A stretch of DNA of 64,000 bases, taken from the NCBI RefSeq assembly GCF_001921215.1, contig NZ_MSIF01000001.1:620001-684000 (forward strand). Direction: 5' to 3'. Positions 1 to 8,978 of this stretch are shown here, piece after piece. The DNA is from Actinophytocola xinjiangensis (GTDB taxonomy: Bacteria; Actinomycetota; Actinomycetes; Mycobacteriales; Pseudonocardiaceae). Below the pieces are notes generated by a model, which was given only the letters and a program-made list of their open reading frames with translations, was not told where the DNA came from and did not search any database. Position 1 is the stretch's first letter. The number at the start of each line of letters is the position of its first letter. Made by a program: the position numbers and the translations under genes.

Positions 1-31
1 GTCCACCCTGCCCGTGGCACTGCCGGAGTGA
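1..31 (+). CDS. 3' end of an upstream gene (partial)
   Basis: An open frame ends in TGA at 29-31, 13 bases before the next ATG. Only nine codons are visible (read STLPVALPE). Tight spacing and same strand suggest the same operon as the dehydratase that follows. The product cannot be named, and the frame itself is a guess based on position and the stop codon. Confidence 0.4.
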   Translation, partial: STLPVALPE

Positions 32-44
32 GGGGGAGTACCGC

Positions 45-1304
45 ATGAAGATCGTCGACCTGAGGGCCACCACCGTCGCCATGCCGCTGGAGGCGCCGCT
101 GCGGCACGCCAACGGCGCGCACTGGGGCCGGTTCGTCCGCACCATCGTCGAGGTCGAGACCGACGAGGGGATCGTCGGCATCGGCGAGATGGGTGGCGGG
201 GGCCAGAGCGCGCAGGCCGCGTTCGCCGCCCTCAAGCCCTACCTCGTCGGGCACGACCCGTTCCGCGTCGAGGAGTTGCGGTTCAAGCTCGCCAACCCGA
301 CCTCCTCGCTGTACAACAACCGCACCCAGCTGCTCGCGGCCGTCGAGTTCGCCTGCCTGGACATCGCCGGCAAGGCGCTGGGCTGTCCGGTGCACACGCT
401 GTTGGGCGGCAAGGTCCGCGACGAGGTGGAGTTCGCCAGCTACCTGTTCTTCCGCTACCCGGACGCCGGGACCGGCCGGGGCGAGGTCCGCACGGTCGAC
501 CAGCTCGTCGAGCACGCGCTGGAGCTCAAGCGGGAGCACGGTTTCCGCAGCCACAAGCTCAAGGGCGGGGTGTTCCCGCCGGACCACGAGCTGCGTGCCT
601 ACCGGGAGCTGGCCAAGGCCCTGCCCGGGGACACCTTCCGCTACGACCCCAACGCCGCGTTGCCGATGGAGGAGGCCATCCGTTTCGGCCGTGCCATCGA
701 GGACCTGGACAACGACTACCTCGAGGACCCGACGTGGGGACTCAACGGGATGCGCCAGGTGCGCGACGCGGTGCGCATTCCCTTGGCCACCAACACGATC
801 GTGGTGAACTTCGAACAGCTGGCGACCAACGTGCGGGATCCCGCGGTGGACGTCGTGCTGCTGGACACCACGTTCTGGGGCGGGATCCGCGCCTGCGTGA
901 AGGCGGCGGGGGTGTGCGAGACCTTCCAGATCGGGGTGGCCGTGCACTCCTCGGGCGAGCTGGGCATCCAGCTCGCCACGATGCTGCACCTGGGTGCGGT
1001 GGTGCCCAACCTCACGTTGGCCGCCGACGCGCACTACCACCACCTGGTCGACGACGTGATCGTCGGCGGCAAGCTGTCGTACCGGGACGGCCGGATCGCC
1101 GTGCCGGACGGTCCTGGGCTGGGTGTCAGCCTCGACCGTGACAAGCTCGCCAGGTATGCCGAGCTGTACCAACGGCTCGGCGACTACCCCTATGACCGTG
1201 ACCCCGGCCGTCCGGACTGGTTCGCCATGGTGCCGAACCAGTCGTGGGCCGATCCGGAAGACGCCGCATCCGGGCTTGCCCGCCCCGGCGGCGCGACAGG
1301 TTGA
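45..1304 (+). CDS. enolase-superfamily dehydratase, glucarate dehydratase-like
   Basis: A 419-residue cytoplasmic protein of the mandelate racemase/glucarate dehydratase branch of the enolase superfamily. Visible catalytic landmarks are the KLK motif (Lys171, Lys173), metal ligands near Asp201 and Glu227 ([13 protein letters not shown]), the ATN motif around Asn250 and His301 in [10 protein letters not shown]. This pattern fits glucarate dehydratase-type enzymes that dehydrate an acid sugar to a 2-keto-3-deoxy acid; the true substrate cannot be read from sequence. GGGGGAG lies just upstream of ATG 45. It precedes a sugar ABC operon and a lactonase-like gene, so a sugar-acid route is likely. 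The last 25 or so residues are poorly conserved-looking and Gly/Pro rich. Confidence 0.85.
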   Translation: MKIVDLRATTVAMPLEAPLRHANGAHWGRFVRTIVEVETDEGIVGIGEMGGGGQSAQAAFAALKPYLVGHDPFRVEELRFKLANPTSSLYNNRTQLLAAVEFACLDIAGKALGCPVHTLLGGKVRDEVEFASYLFFRYPDAGTGRGEVRTVDQLVEHALELKREHGFRSHKLKGGVFPPDHELRAYRELAKALPGDTFRYDPNAALPMEEAIRFGRAIEDLDNDYLEDPTWGLNGMRQVRDAVRIPLATNTIVVNFEQLATNVRDPAVDVVLLDTTFWGGIRACVKAAGVCETFQIGVAVHSSGELGIQLATMLHLGAVVPNLTLAADAHYHHLVDDVIVGGKLSYRDGRIAVPDGPGLGVSLDRDKLARYAELYQRLGDYPYDRDPGRPDWFAMVPNQSWADPEDAASGLARPGGATG

Positions 1305-1329
1305 CTACCGCGCGTTTATTGCCAGGATG
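1301..1329 (+). promoter_or_regulatory. sigma70-type promoter for the sugar ABC operon
   Basis: TTGACT at 1301-1306 overlaps the stop of the dehydratase gene and is followed, after 17 bases, by AGGATG at 1324-1329. This gives a credible housekeeping promoter for the ABC genes starting at 1378. A LacI-type operator sits immediately downstream, where the transcript should start. Confidence 0.5.
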
Positions 1330-1333
1330 TAGG

Positions 1334-1345
1334 TAAACCGTTTTA
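1334..1345. promoter_or_regulatory. LacI-family operator candidate
   Basis: TAAACCGTTTTA matches its reverse complement at 10 of 12 positions and has the central CG typical of LacI-family sites. It lies just after a promoter and 33 bases before the binding-protein gene. The LacI gene at 5753 in the same operon is the obvious candidate ligand-responsive repressor. Confidence 0.55.
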
Positions 1346-1377
1346 ATAACCGCGGGCGGACGGACGAGGAGGTCCAC

Positions 1378-2382
1378 ATGAGAATGACCAGATTGCTGCC
1401 GGCCGCGTTGGCGATGGCCCTCGTGGCGGTGGGGTGCTCCACCCCCGGCGACGACTCCGGGGCGCTGAAGCTCGGCTACGTGGTGAACTTCGGCTCCCAC
1501 GAGTGGTACCAGAACGTCATCCAGGGCGCGGAGGACGCGGCCAAGGACGAGGGCTACGACTTCGACTGGGCGGACGCCAACGTGGATCTGTCGAAGCAGA
1601 TCACGCAGGCCGAGAACATGCTCACCCAGGGCGTGGACGTCCTGATGATGTCGCCGGTCGACCCGGAAGGCCTGTCCAGCGTGATGAGCCAGGCGGCCGA
1701 GAACAACGTCCCGGTGGTGACCGAGTCCAACACGGTCCCCGGCGCGGAGACCGCCGTCGGCATCGAGAACCTGGAAGCGGCCAAGCAACTCGGCCAGTGG
1801 GCCGGTGACTACATCACCAACACCTTGAAGACCAAGGCGAAGGTGCTCATCGTCGGGCTGCCGACCCAGGTGGACACCCGGGACCGCACGGCCGGCTTCA
1901 AGGAGGGCCTGGCCGCCAGCGGCGCGGACTTCGAGATCGTCCAGGAGGTCAACGGCGGCGGTCTGAAGGACCAGGCGCTCAAGGTGTCCGCGGACGCGAT
2001 CACCGCGAACCCGGACATCAACATGATCTTCGGCATCAACGACGACTCCGCGCTCGGCGGCACCCAGGCCTACGAGGAGGCCGGGCTGGACATCACGAAG
2101 CTGACCACCCTCGGGTTCGGTGTGGAGGGTCAGGCCGGCAAGACCGCGCTCACCTCCGGTGGCCCGTACAAGGCCGGCATGGGCATGTTCCCCGAGTACG
2201 TCGGCCGCGCGATGGTCGAGCAGGCCAAGGCGGTCAAGGACGGCAAGAGCGTCGACGAGCGGACGGTCACCCCGGCCACGGTGCTGACTCCGGAGAACCT
2301 CTCCGAGTACTACACCCAGGACGGCAAGAACTGGAAGATCAACTACGACGCGGTCGCGGCCCTGCTGGAGAACGAGAAGTGA
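1378..2382 (+). CDS. sugar ABC transporter substrate-binding lipoprotein (RbsB type)
   Basis: A 334-residue lipoprotein: basic N-terminus, hydrophobic stretch and lipobox VGC near residue 20, followed by a type-1 periplasmic-binding fold (LGYVVNFGSHEWYQNVIQGAEDAAKDEG, DVLMMSPVDPEGL). This is the RbsB/XylF family that captures monosaccharides or related ligands at the cell surface for the ATPase and permease that follow. AGGAGG at 1367-1372 sets ATG 1378. Its stop overlaps the GTG start of the ATPase (GTGA). The ligand is unknown; the neighbours point to a sugar or sugar acid. Confidence 0.9.
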   Translation: MRMTRLLPAALAMALVAVGCSTPGDDSGALKLGYVVNFGSHEWYQNVIQGAEDAAKDEGYDFDWADANVDLSKQITQAENMLTQGVDVLMMSPVDPEGLSSVMSQAAENNVPVVTESNTVPGAETAVGIENLEAAKQLGQWAGDYITNTLKTKAKVLIVGLPTQVDTRDRTAGFKEGLAASGADFEIVQEVNGGGLKDQALKVSADAITANPDINMIFGINDDSALGGTQAYEEAGLDITKLTTLGFGVEGQAGKTALTSGGPYKAGMGMFPEYVGRAMVEQAKAVKDGKSVDERTVTPATVLTPENLSEYYTQDGKNWKINYDAVAALLENEK

Positions 2383-3893
2383 CCGGAGGAGCCGAGCCGG
2401 TGCTCCAGCTGCGGGGGATCGGCAAACGATACCCCGGAGTGCTCGCCCTTGACGGGGTGGACTTCGACGTGCGGCCGGGCGAGGTGCACGCGCTGCTCGG
2501 TGAGAACGGCGCCGGGAAGTCCACCCTGATCAAGGTCATGGCCGGCGTGCAGGTCCCCGACGAGGGCGAGTACCTCGTCGACGGGAAGCCGATGACCTTC
2601 GGCAGCCCGAAGGACGCGCACGCCGCTGGAGTGAGCGTCGTGTTCCAGGAGCTGAGCCAGGTGGAGAGCCTGTCGGTGGCGGAGAACGTGTTCTTCGGCC
2701 GGCTGCCCGCCTCCCCGCTCGGCACCGTGGACCGTGGCACGCTGCACCGGGAGGCACGTCGCCTGCTGGAACGCGTCGGCCTCACGGTCGACCCCGGTAC
2801 CCGGCTCGGTTTCCTCAGCGTCGCCCAACGTCAGCTCGTGGAGATCGCCAAGGCGTTGTCGACCGACGCCAAGGTGATCGCCATGGACGAACCGACCTCG
2901 GCACTGAGCTACGCCGAGATCGAGACGCTGTTCGACCTCGTCGACCGGCTCACCGAACAGGGCGTGGGCATCGTCTACGTCTCCCACAAGCTGGAGGAGC
3001 TCTTCCGGCTCTCCGACCGGATCACCGTGCTGCGCGACGGCCGCAAGGTCGCCGAGACACCGACCACCGAGATCACCGCCGACGAGCTGGTGACCCAGAT
3101 GGTCGGCCGCGAGCTGGACGCGATGTTCCCGAGGATGGCGCGCACGTTCGACCCGAACGACACGCCACTGCTGGAGGTCACCGGCCTCACCTCGGACATG
3201 GTCCACGACGTGACGTTCTCCGTGCACGCCGGCGAGGTCGTCGGCTTCTCCGGCCTGATGGGCGCCGGGCGCACGGAACTGGCCAGGGCGCTGTTCGGTC
3301 TGGATCGGACCAAGGCGGGACAGATCCGGCTCGACGGCCGGGTCGTCCCGCGCGGTTCCTCCCCCCGCGCCGCCGAGCGCGGCATGGGTTACGTGCCGGA
3401 GGACCGCAAGAGCGACGGCCTGGTCCTGGTCTCCACCATCAGGGACAACATGACCCTCGCGGTGCTGCGCCGGCTGTCCCGGGGCGGCACGGTGAACCGG
3501 TCCAAGGAACGCGGCGTGGTCCGCGACGCCATCGCGCGGTTGCGGGTCAAGGCGCACTCGGCCGAGGTGAAGGTCGCCACCCTCTCCGGTGGCAACCAGC
3601 AGAAGGTGACCCTCGCCCGCTGGCTGATCAAGGAGGACCTCAAGGTCCTGATCCTCGACGAGCCGACGCGCGGGATCGACGTCAACTCCAAGAGCGAGAT
3701 CTACAAGCTGATCGCGGGCATCGCCGAGCGCGGTGTCGCGGTGCTGGTGATGTCCTCGGAGATGCCGGAACTGCTGTCGCTGTGCGACCGGATCCACGTG
3801 ATGCGCGACGGCCGGCTGGTCAAGGAGTTCGACCACGCCGACGCCAACCAGGAGGACCTCATGACGGCTGCAATCGGTAAGGGGAAGCAGTGA
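2379..3893 (+). CDS. sugar ABC transporter ATP-binding protein (RbsA/MglA type)
   Basis: A 504-residue tandem ATPase. The first half has a complete Walker A (GENGAGKST, residues 41-49), an atypical signature (LSVAQRQLVEIAKAL) and DEPTSAL. The second half has a degenerate P-loop (GLMGAGRTEL), the signature LSGGNQQKVTLARWL and DEPTRGID. This asymmetry is normal for the RbsA family. It powers import through the permease encoded next. The GTG start overlaps the binding-protein stop and the 3' end overlaps the permease start, so translation is probably coupled. Confidence 0.93.
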   Translation: MTGGAEPVLQLRGIGKRYPGVLALDGVDFDVRPGEVHALLGENGAGKSTLIKVMAGVQVPDEGEYLVDGKPMTFGSPKDAHAAGVSVVFQELSQVESLSVAENVFFGRLPASPLGTVDRGTLHREARRLLERVGLTVDPGTRLGFLSVAQRQLVEIAKALSTDAKVIAMDEPTSALSYAEIETLFDLVDRLTEQGVGIVYVSHKLEELFRLSDRITVLRDGRKVAETPTTEITADELVTQMVGRELDAMFPRMARTFDPNDTPLLEVTGLTSDMVHDVTFSVHAGEVVGFSGLMGAGRTELARALFGLDRTKAGQIRLDGRVVPRGSSPRAAERGMGYVPEDRKSDGLVLVSTIRDNMTLAVLRRLSRGGTVNRSKERGVVRDAIARLRVKAHSAEVKVATLSGGNQQKVTLARWLIKEDLKVLILDEPTRGIDVNSKSEIYKLIAGIAERGVAVLVMSSEMPELLSLCDRIHVMRDGRLVKEFDHADANQEDLMTAAIGKGKQ

Positions 3894-4939
3894 AGGGCCG
3901 GATCTCCACCCTGACCCGCTCGATCGGGCGGTACGAACAGGTGCCGTTGCTGCTGGCACTCGTAGTCATCTGCGTGATCCTCACGATCGCCACCAACGGC
4001 CTGTTCTTCACCACCGGCAACATCACCAACATGCTGCGCGCGTCGTCGATCGAGCTGATCGCGGCGCTCGGGATGACGGTGGCGATGGTCACCGGCCAGG
4101 TCGACCTGTCGGTCGGCTCGGTGCTCGCGGTGACCGGTGTCGCGTCGGTGTCGATCTACAACGCCACCGGCAGTATCCCGATCACCGTCGTCGCCGGGCT
4201 CGCCGTCGGTGCGGTGGTCGGCATCATCAACGGCCTGCTGGTCACCAAGCTCGGCATCAACGCGCTGATCACCACGCTGGGCATGATGTCGATCCTGCGC
4301 GGAATCGGTTATCTGTCGACCAACGCGCGTGCCCTGCAGACCGAGGGCGACACGCTGCGCCAGATCGGCGTCGGCTACATCGGCCCGATACCGATCCCCG
4401 TGGTGATCGCCCTCGCGGTGGTCGTGCTGACCTACTTCCTGCTCAACCGCACGGTGTTCGGCCGGTACCTGTACGCCGCCGGCGGCAACCCGGAGGCGGC
4501 CCGCTCGGCCGGCCTGCCGGTGACCCGGATCTACATCATCGCGTTCATCGTGGTCGGGGTGGCGGCGGCGCTGGCCGGTCTGATCACCGCCGGGCGGCTG
4601 AACTCCTTCCAGCCGACCATCGGTGTCGGGTTCGAGCTGAACGTGATCGCCGCGGTGATCCTCGGCGGAACCCGCCTGAACGGCGGTGAGGGAACCGTGT
4701 CGGGCACCGTGCTCGGGGTACTGATCCTCGGCGTGCTCGCCAACGGCCTGGTGCTGCTGGACGTCAACACCTTCTGGCAGGACGTCGTGCGCGGTGCCGT
4801 GATCATCCTGGCGGTGGCGATCGACGAGGCCCGCCGGCGCCGCCGCAACCGCCGCTTCCGGGAGGAACCGGCGGTCGAGGAACCGGAGGAGGGGGATCGG
4901 GAATGGCGCGCGGTCGGGTCTTCCACGACGGCACCCTGA
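3890..4939 (+). CDS. sugar ABC transporter permease (RbsC type)
   Basis: A 349-residue polytopic membrane protein with many hydrophobic helices and the RbsC-family signature (ALGMTVAMVTGQVDLSVGSVLAVTGV, GGEGTVSGTVLGVLILGVLANGLVLL). It forms the membrane channel for the RbsB/RbsA-type partners. It starts at GTG 3890 in a GTGA overlap. The last 40 or so residues are a charged cytoplasmic tail (Arg/Glu rich) whose coding sequence overlaps the next gene by 37 bases. Confidence 0.92.
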   Translation: MKGRISTLTRSIGRYEQVPLLLALVVICVILTIATNGLFFTTGNITNMLRASSIELIAALGMTVAMVTGQVDLSVGSVLAVTGVASVSIYNATGSIPITVVAGLAVGAVVGIINGLLVTKLGINALITTLGMMSILRGIGYLSTNARALQTEGDTLRQIGVGYIGPIPIPVVIALAVVVLTYFLLNRTVFGRYLYAAGGNPEAARSAGLPVTRIYIIAFIVVGVAAALAGLITAGRLNSFQPTIGVGFELNVIAAVILGGTRLNGGEGTVSGTVLGVLILGVLANGLVLLDVNTFWQDVVRGAVIILAVAIDEARRRRRNRRFREEPAVEEPEEGDREWRAVGSSTTAP

Positions 4940-5727
4940 GCGACCCCCGCCTCGACCACCCCGAGGGCGTCGCGATCCACCCCGACGGCAGCGTCTGGTG
5001 CGGCGGCGAGCGCGGACAGATCTACCGCGTCTCCGCCGACGGCACCACGCTGACGGAGGTGGCCAGTACCGGCGGGTTCGTCCTCGGGGTGGGGTTCGGG
5101 CCCGCCGGTCGGCTCTACGCCTGCGACCTCGCGCACCGCGCGGTGTTCGTGGTGGACACGGCGACCGGCGCCATCGAGCGGTTCACCGACGGCGGTCACC
5201 GGCCCTTCGTCGCGCCGAACTACCCGGCGGTGGCCGCCGACGGCACGGTCTACGTGTCGGACAGCAACGAGCAGGGCGTGCCGGGCGGCGGGGTGTACCG
5301 CTTCGCCCCCGACGGCACCGGCGGGCTGTGGACGACCGAGCCGCTGAACTTCGCCAACGGCCTGGCGCTGGCCCCGGACGGCTCGTCGGTCTACGTCGTC
5401 GAGTCGTTCCGGCCTGGGGTGAGCCGGATCCCGATCGGCGCCGACGGCTCGGCCGGTCCGGCGACGGTGGTGGCGACCCTGCCGGACACCGTCCCCGACG
5501 GCATCGCCTTCGGCCCGGACGGCGGGCTCTACGTCGGCTGCTACGAGCCGAGCCAGGTACTGCGGATCGATCTCGGCACCGGCGCGGTGACCACCGTGCT
5601 GGCCGACCCGACCGCGCACCTGCTCTGCCATCCGACGAACCTGGCGTTCCGGGGGACCGAGTTGTTCACCAGCAACCTCGGGCGGTGGCATCTCACGATC
5701 ATCGAGGACTGGGACCCCGTAACCTAG
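4903..5727 (+). CDS. SMP-30/gluconolactonase-family protein
   Basis: A 274-residue six-bladed beta-propeller protein of the SMP-30/gluconolactonase/LRE family. Repeated blades show as NGLALAPDGSSVYVVES, DGIAFGPDGGLYVGCYEPSQV and LCHPTNLAFRGTELFTSNLG; acidic and Asn residues in these loops are the usual divalent-metal site. It has no signal peptide. Members hydrolyse sugar lactones, which fits the dehydratase and the sugar importer in the same transcription unit. ATG 4903 lies inside the permease gene and is preceded by a GGAGGGGG tract. Confidence 0.82.
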   Translation: MARGRVFHDGTLSDPRLDHPEGVAIHPDGSVWCGGERGQIYRVSADGTTLTEVASTGGFVLGVGFGPAGRLYACDLAHRAVFVVDTATGAIERFTDGGHRPFVAPNYPAVAADGTVYVSDSNEQGVPGGGVYRFAPDGTGGLWTTEPLNFANGLALAPDGSSVYVVESFRPGVSRIPIGADGSAGPATVVATLPDTVPDGIAFGPDGGLYVGCYEPSQVLRIDLGTGAVTTVLADPTAHLLCHPTNLAFRGTELFTSNLGRWHLTIIEDWDPVT

Positions 5728-5752
5728 CGCCCATCGTGGAGGGAGGCGGCGG

Positions 5753-6763
5753 TTGAGAGTCAGCATCACCGATGTCGCGAGACATGCCGGGGTGACCCCG
5801 GCCGTCGTCTCGCGGGTGCTCAACGGCGACCCGAAGCTCCAGGTCCGGGCCGAGACCAGGGACCGGGTGCTGGCCGCCGCCCGCGACCTGGACTACACCC
5901 CCAGCCACGCGGCACGGGCGTTGCGCCACAACCGGGCCGGCGCCCTGGGCTTGGCCGTGCACGACGTGGCGAACCCGCTGTACGGCGAGATCATCCTCGG
6001 CGCGCAGCGGGCCGCCGCCGAGGCCGGGCACGTGCTGCTGCTGGCCGACATCGACGGCCTCGCCCGAGGTGACGAGACCTTCCACCGGGCGGTGCACGGC
6101 GGCGCCATCGACGGCCTGCTGCTCCAGCGGGCCGGCACGCCCTCGGACCGCAAGGTGATCACCACGGCGAGCACCCGGATCCCGACCGTGCTGCTCAACG
6201 ACCGCTCCGAGTCGCTGGCCAGTGTCGCGCTCGACGACGCCGGCGGCACCCGGCTGGCCACCCAGCACCTGGTCGACCTCGGCCACACCCGCGTCGCGCA
6301 CCTGAAGGTCGGCGGCACCCAGCGGTCAGGGCAGCGCGTCCGGGGCTGGCGGGAGACCCTGACCAGGGCCGGCCTGTCGGCCGACCCGGGCTGGCTGGTG
6401 GCCGGCGGGCACACCGTGGACTCCGGCCTGGCCGGGATGCGGGAACTGCTCGCGGTGCGCCCGGCGCCGACCGGGGTCGTGGTGGGCAACGTGCTGGCCG
6501 CGATCGGCGCGCTCACCGCCGCCCGGGAGGCCGGCCTGCGGGTCCCCGAGGACCTGTCGGTGATCGCCTTCCACGACGTGACCTACGCCGGCCACCTGGT
6601 GCCGTCGCTGACGGCGGTGGCCATGCCGATGCGGGAGTTGGGCGCGGCGGCGGTGGCCCTGCTGCTGGAGCGCCTGGGCGGCGCCGACCCGCGCCACGTC
6701 GTGGTCCGGGACCCGGAGCCGATGCTGGTCGCGCGCGGTTCGACCGCCCCGCCGCCGGCATGA
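5753..6763 (+). CDS. LacI-family transcriptional regulator
   Basis: A 336-residue regulator. An N-terminal helix-turn-helix (SITDVARHAGVTPAVVSRVLNG) and hinge helix (SHAARALRHN) precede a sugar-binding-protein-like effector domain (LGLAVHDVANPLYGEIILGAQ). A TTG at 5753, 11 bases after GGAGG, fits the conserved N-terminus best. It lies 25 bases after the lactonase gene and overlaps the next gene by ATGA, so it is embedded in the operon it probably controls through the operator at 1334-1345. The inducer is unknown. Confidence 0.9.
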   Translation: MRVSITDVARHAGVTPAVVSRVLNGDPKLQVRAETRDRVLAAARDLDYTPSHAARALRHNRAGALGLAVHDVANPLYGEIILGAQRAAAEAGHVLLLADIDGLARGDETFHRAVHGGAIDGLLLQRAGTPSDRKVITTASTRIPTVLLNDRSESLASVALDDAGGTRLATQHLVDLGHTRVAHLKVGGTQRSGQRVRGWRETLTRAGLSADPGWLVAGGHTVDSGLAGMRELLAVRPAPTGVVVGNVLAAIGALTAAREAGLRVPEDLSVIAFHDVTYAGHLVPSLTAVAMPMRELGAAAVALLLERLGGADPRHVVVRDPEPMLVARGSTAPPPA

Positions 6764-7788
6764 GCCGCCAGCTGTGGCTGCGGGCCGAGACCCGCGCCAG
6801 CGAACGCCGCGCGCCGATCACCCCCGGCGGCGTGGCCACCCTGATCGCCGACGGGCACACCGTGACCGTGGAGGACTCGCCGCGACGGGTCTTCCCGACC
6901 GACGCCTACGCCGAGGCCGGTGCCACGATCGCCGACGCCGGCAGCTGGGTCGGCGCCCCGGCCGACGCGGTGATCGTCGGCCTCAAGGAGCTGCCCGACG
7001 AGCCGGCTGAACTGCGCCACCGGCACGTGTTCTTCGGGCACGCCTTCAAGCACCAGCCGGACGCGGCGCGGCTGCTGGGCCGCTTCGCCGCCGGCGGCGG
7101 CACCCTGCTCGACCTGGAGTACCTGACCGACGAGGGCGGCCGGCGGCTGGCGGCGTTCGGCTACTGGGCCGGCTACGTCGGCGCGGCGGTCACCGTGCTG
7201 CTCCACCGGGGCCAGCTCGACGTCCCGCTGCGCCCGACCACCCGGCCCGAGTTGGACGCCCGCCTGGCGTCCACACCGGACGGCACGGGCGCGCTGGTGC
7301 TCGGCGCGCTGGGCCGGTGCGGTCGCGGCGCGACCGACGGGTTCCGTGCCGCCGGTCTGACCCCGACCCGCTGGGACCTGGCCGAGACCCGCGACCTGGA
7401 CCGCGCGGCGCTGCTGGACCACGAGCTGCTGCTCAACGCCGTGCTGGCGACCGAACCGGGCACCCCGTTCCTCACCCCGGCCGACCTGGACCGGCCCCGG
7501 CGGCTGGCCGTGGTCTGTGACGTGACCTGTGACGTCGGGTCGCCGTGCAACCTGCTGCCGATCTACGACGCGGTGACCAGCTGGGAGGACCCGGCCGACC
7601 GGCTGCGGACCGACCCGCCGCTGGACCTGATCGCCGTGGACAACCTACCCTCGCTGCTGCCCGAGGAGTCCAGCGTCGCGTTCGCCGAGGACCTGCTTCC
7701 CCACCTGCGGGATCTCGACGGTGGGCCGTGGCGGCGCTGCGCCCGGCTGTTCACCGCCGCACTCGACGAGGAGTCCACGCATGGCTGA
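6760..7788 (+). CDS. saccharopine dehydrogenase family protein (NAD, lysine-forming type; AlaDH/PNT fold)
   Basis: A 342-residue enzyme with the alanine dehydrogenase/transhydrogenase N-terminal domain (LWLRAETRASERRAPITPGGVATLIADGHTVTVE), a motif shared by lysine-forming saccharopine dehydrogenases. The central VFFGHAFKHQPDAARLLGRF and the C-terminal CDVTCDVGSPCNLLPIY also fit that family. Such enzymes interconvert saccharopine with lysine and 2-oxoglutarate. It overlaps the LacI gene by ATGA and is followed at once by a second saccharopine dehydrogenase. Placement in a sugar operon is unexpected, so the real substrate may be another opine-like amino acid conjugate; that is inference. Confidence 0.8.
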   Translation: MSRQLWLRAETRASERRAPITPGGVATLIADGHTVTVEDSPRRVFPTDAYAEAGATIADAGSWVGAPADAVIVGLKELPDEPAELRHRHVFFGHAFKHQPDAARLLGRFAAGGGTLLDLEYLTDEGGRRLAAFGYWAGYVGAAVTVLLHRGQLDVPLRPTTRPELDARLASTPDGTGALVLGALGRCGRGATDGFRAAGLTPTRWDLAETRDLDRAALLDHELLLNAVLATEPGTPFLTPADLDRPRRLAVVCDVTCDVGSPCNLLPIYDAVTSWEDPADRLRTDPPLDLIAVDNLPSLLPEESSVAFAEDLLPHLRDLDGGPWRRCARLFTAALDEESTHG

Positions 7789-8944
7789 GCCCGTCCCGCC
7801 GACCGGCCGCGTCCACTGGCTTGGCGCCGGCCTGTCCACCGGCAGCGGCCTGCGGGTGCTGGCCGACCGGACGCCGGTGACGCTGTGGGGCCGCACCCGG
7901 GTCCGCGCCGAGCAGGGCGCCGAGCGCCTGGGCCTCACCGGTGGCCTGACCGTGCGCGGCCTGGACACCGAAGACCTGGACGACCAGCTGCGGCCGGGGG
8001 ACGTGGTGGTGTCGATGCTGCCGGCCGGCGAGCACGCGGGGCTGCTGCGCCGCTGCCTGGACCGGGGCGCGCACTTCGCCTGCTCGAGCTACGTGTCCGA
8101 CGAACTGGCCGCGCTGGCCGGGGACGCGGCCGCGCGCGGCCTGGTGGTGCTCGCCGAAGCGGGCCTGGACCCCGGGATCGACCACCTGCTGGCCCACCGG
8201 CTGGTCGCCGAGGCGGAGGCCGCCGTGGGCGCCGACACCGCCGCCACCGCGTCGTTCACCTCGTACTGCGGCGGGATCCCTGCGGTGCCCAACGAGTTCC
8301 GCTACCGGTTCAGCTGGGCGCCGCGCAGCGTGCTGACCGCGCTGCGCTCACCGGCCCGCTACGTCGAGGACGGCCACGAGCGGGTCGTCGACGAGCCGTG
8401 GACGGCCACCACCAGCCGGCTGGTCGGCGACGAGCGGTTCGAGGTGTACCCGAACCGGGACAGCGTGCCGTTCGTCGAGCAGTACCGGATGCCGCCGGCG
8501 TGGCGGCTGACGACGTTCGTGCGCGGCACCGTGCGGCTGGCGGGCTGGCTGGACGCGTGGGCCGAGGTGTTCCCGGTCCTGCGCGCCGGTGACCCGGCGG
8601 CCGTCGACGCCCTGGCCGCCCGGCTGGCGGCCGACCACCCGATGACCGCCGCCGACCGGGACCGCGTCATCCTGGCCGTCGGCCTGGACGTGCTGGCCGG
8701 CGACACGGCGTGGACGGGCGAGTACGTCCTGGACCTCGTCGGCGACGAGACCGAGACGGCGATGGCCAGGACGGTGTCGTTGCCGCTGGCCAGGGGAGTG
8801 CTCGACATCGTCGAGGGCCGGAGCGCACCCGGCCCGCACCGTGCCGTCGAATCCGGCGAGGACGTCGACCGGTGGCTGGAGTTCCTTGCCGGCCACGGCG
8901 TCACCGTCCGGGCCGGCGGGCGAGTGCCTACGAACGGTGATTGA
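7781..8944 (+). CDS. saccharopine dehydrogenase/reductase family protein
   Basis: A 387-residue oxidoreductase. An N-terminal dinucleotide-binding segment (VHWLGAGLSTGSGLRVL), then VVSMLPAGEHAGLLRRCLDRGAHFACSSYVSDE and AEAGLDPGIDHLLAHRLV, match the glutamate-forming saccharopine reductase (Lys9-like) family. Together with the preceding gene it could carry out both half-reactions of saccharopine metabolism, or equivalent chemistry on a related conjugate. ATG 7781 overlaps the previous gene by eight bases and fits the conserved N-terminus; upstream codons in frame are antisense-like in composition. Confidence 0.8.
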   Translation: MAEPVPPTGRVHWLGAGLSTGSGLRVLADRTPVTLWGRTRVRAEQGAERLGLTGGLTVRGLDTEDLDDQLRPGDVVVSMLPAGEHAGLLRRCLDRGAHFACSSYVSDELAALAGDAAARGLVVLAEAGLDPGIDHLLAHRLVAEAEAAVGADTAATASFTSYCGGIPAVPNEFRYRFSWAPRSVLTALRSPARYVEDGHERVVDEPWTATTSRLVGDERFEVYPNRDSVPFVEQYRMPPAWRLTTFVRGTVRLAGWLDAWAEVFPVLRAGDPAAVDALAARLAADHPMTAADRDRVILAVGLDVLAGDTAWTGEYVLDLVGDETETAMARTVSLPLARGVLDIVEGRSAPGPHRAVESGEDVDRWLEFLAGHGVTVRAGGRVPTNGD

Positions 8945-8978
8945 ATCGGTCACTGAGCCCGAGAGGGGAGCGAGTGCC

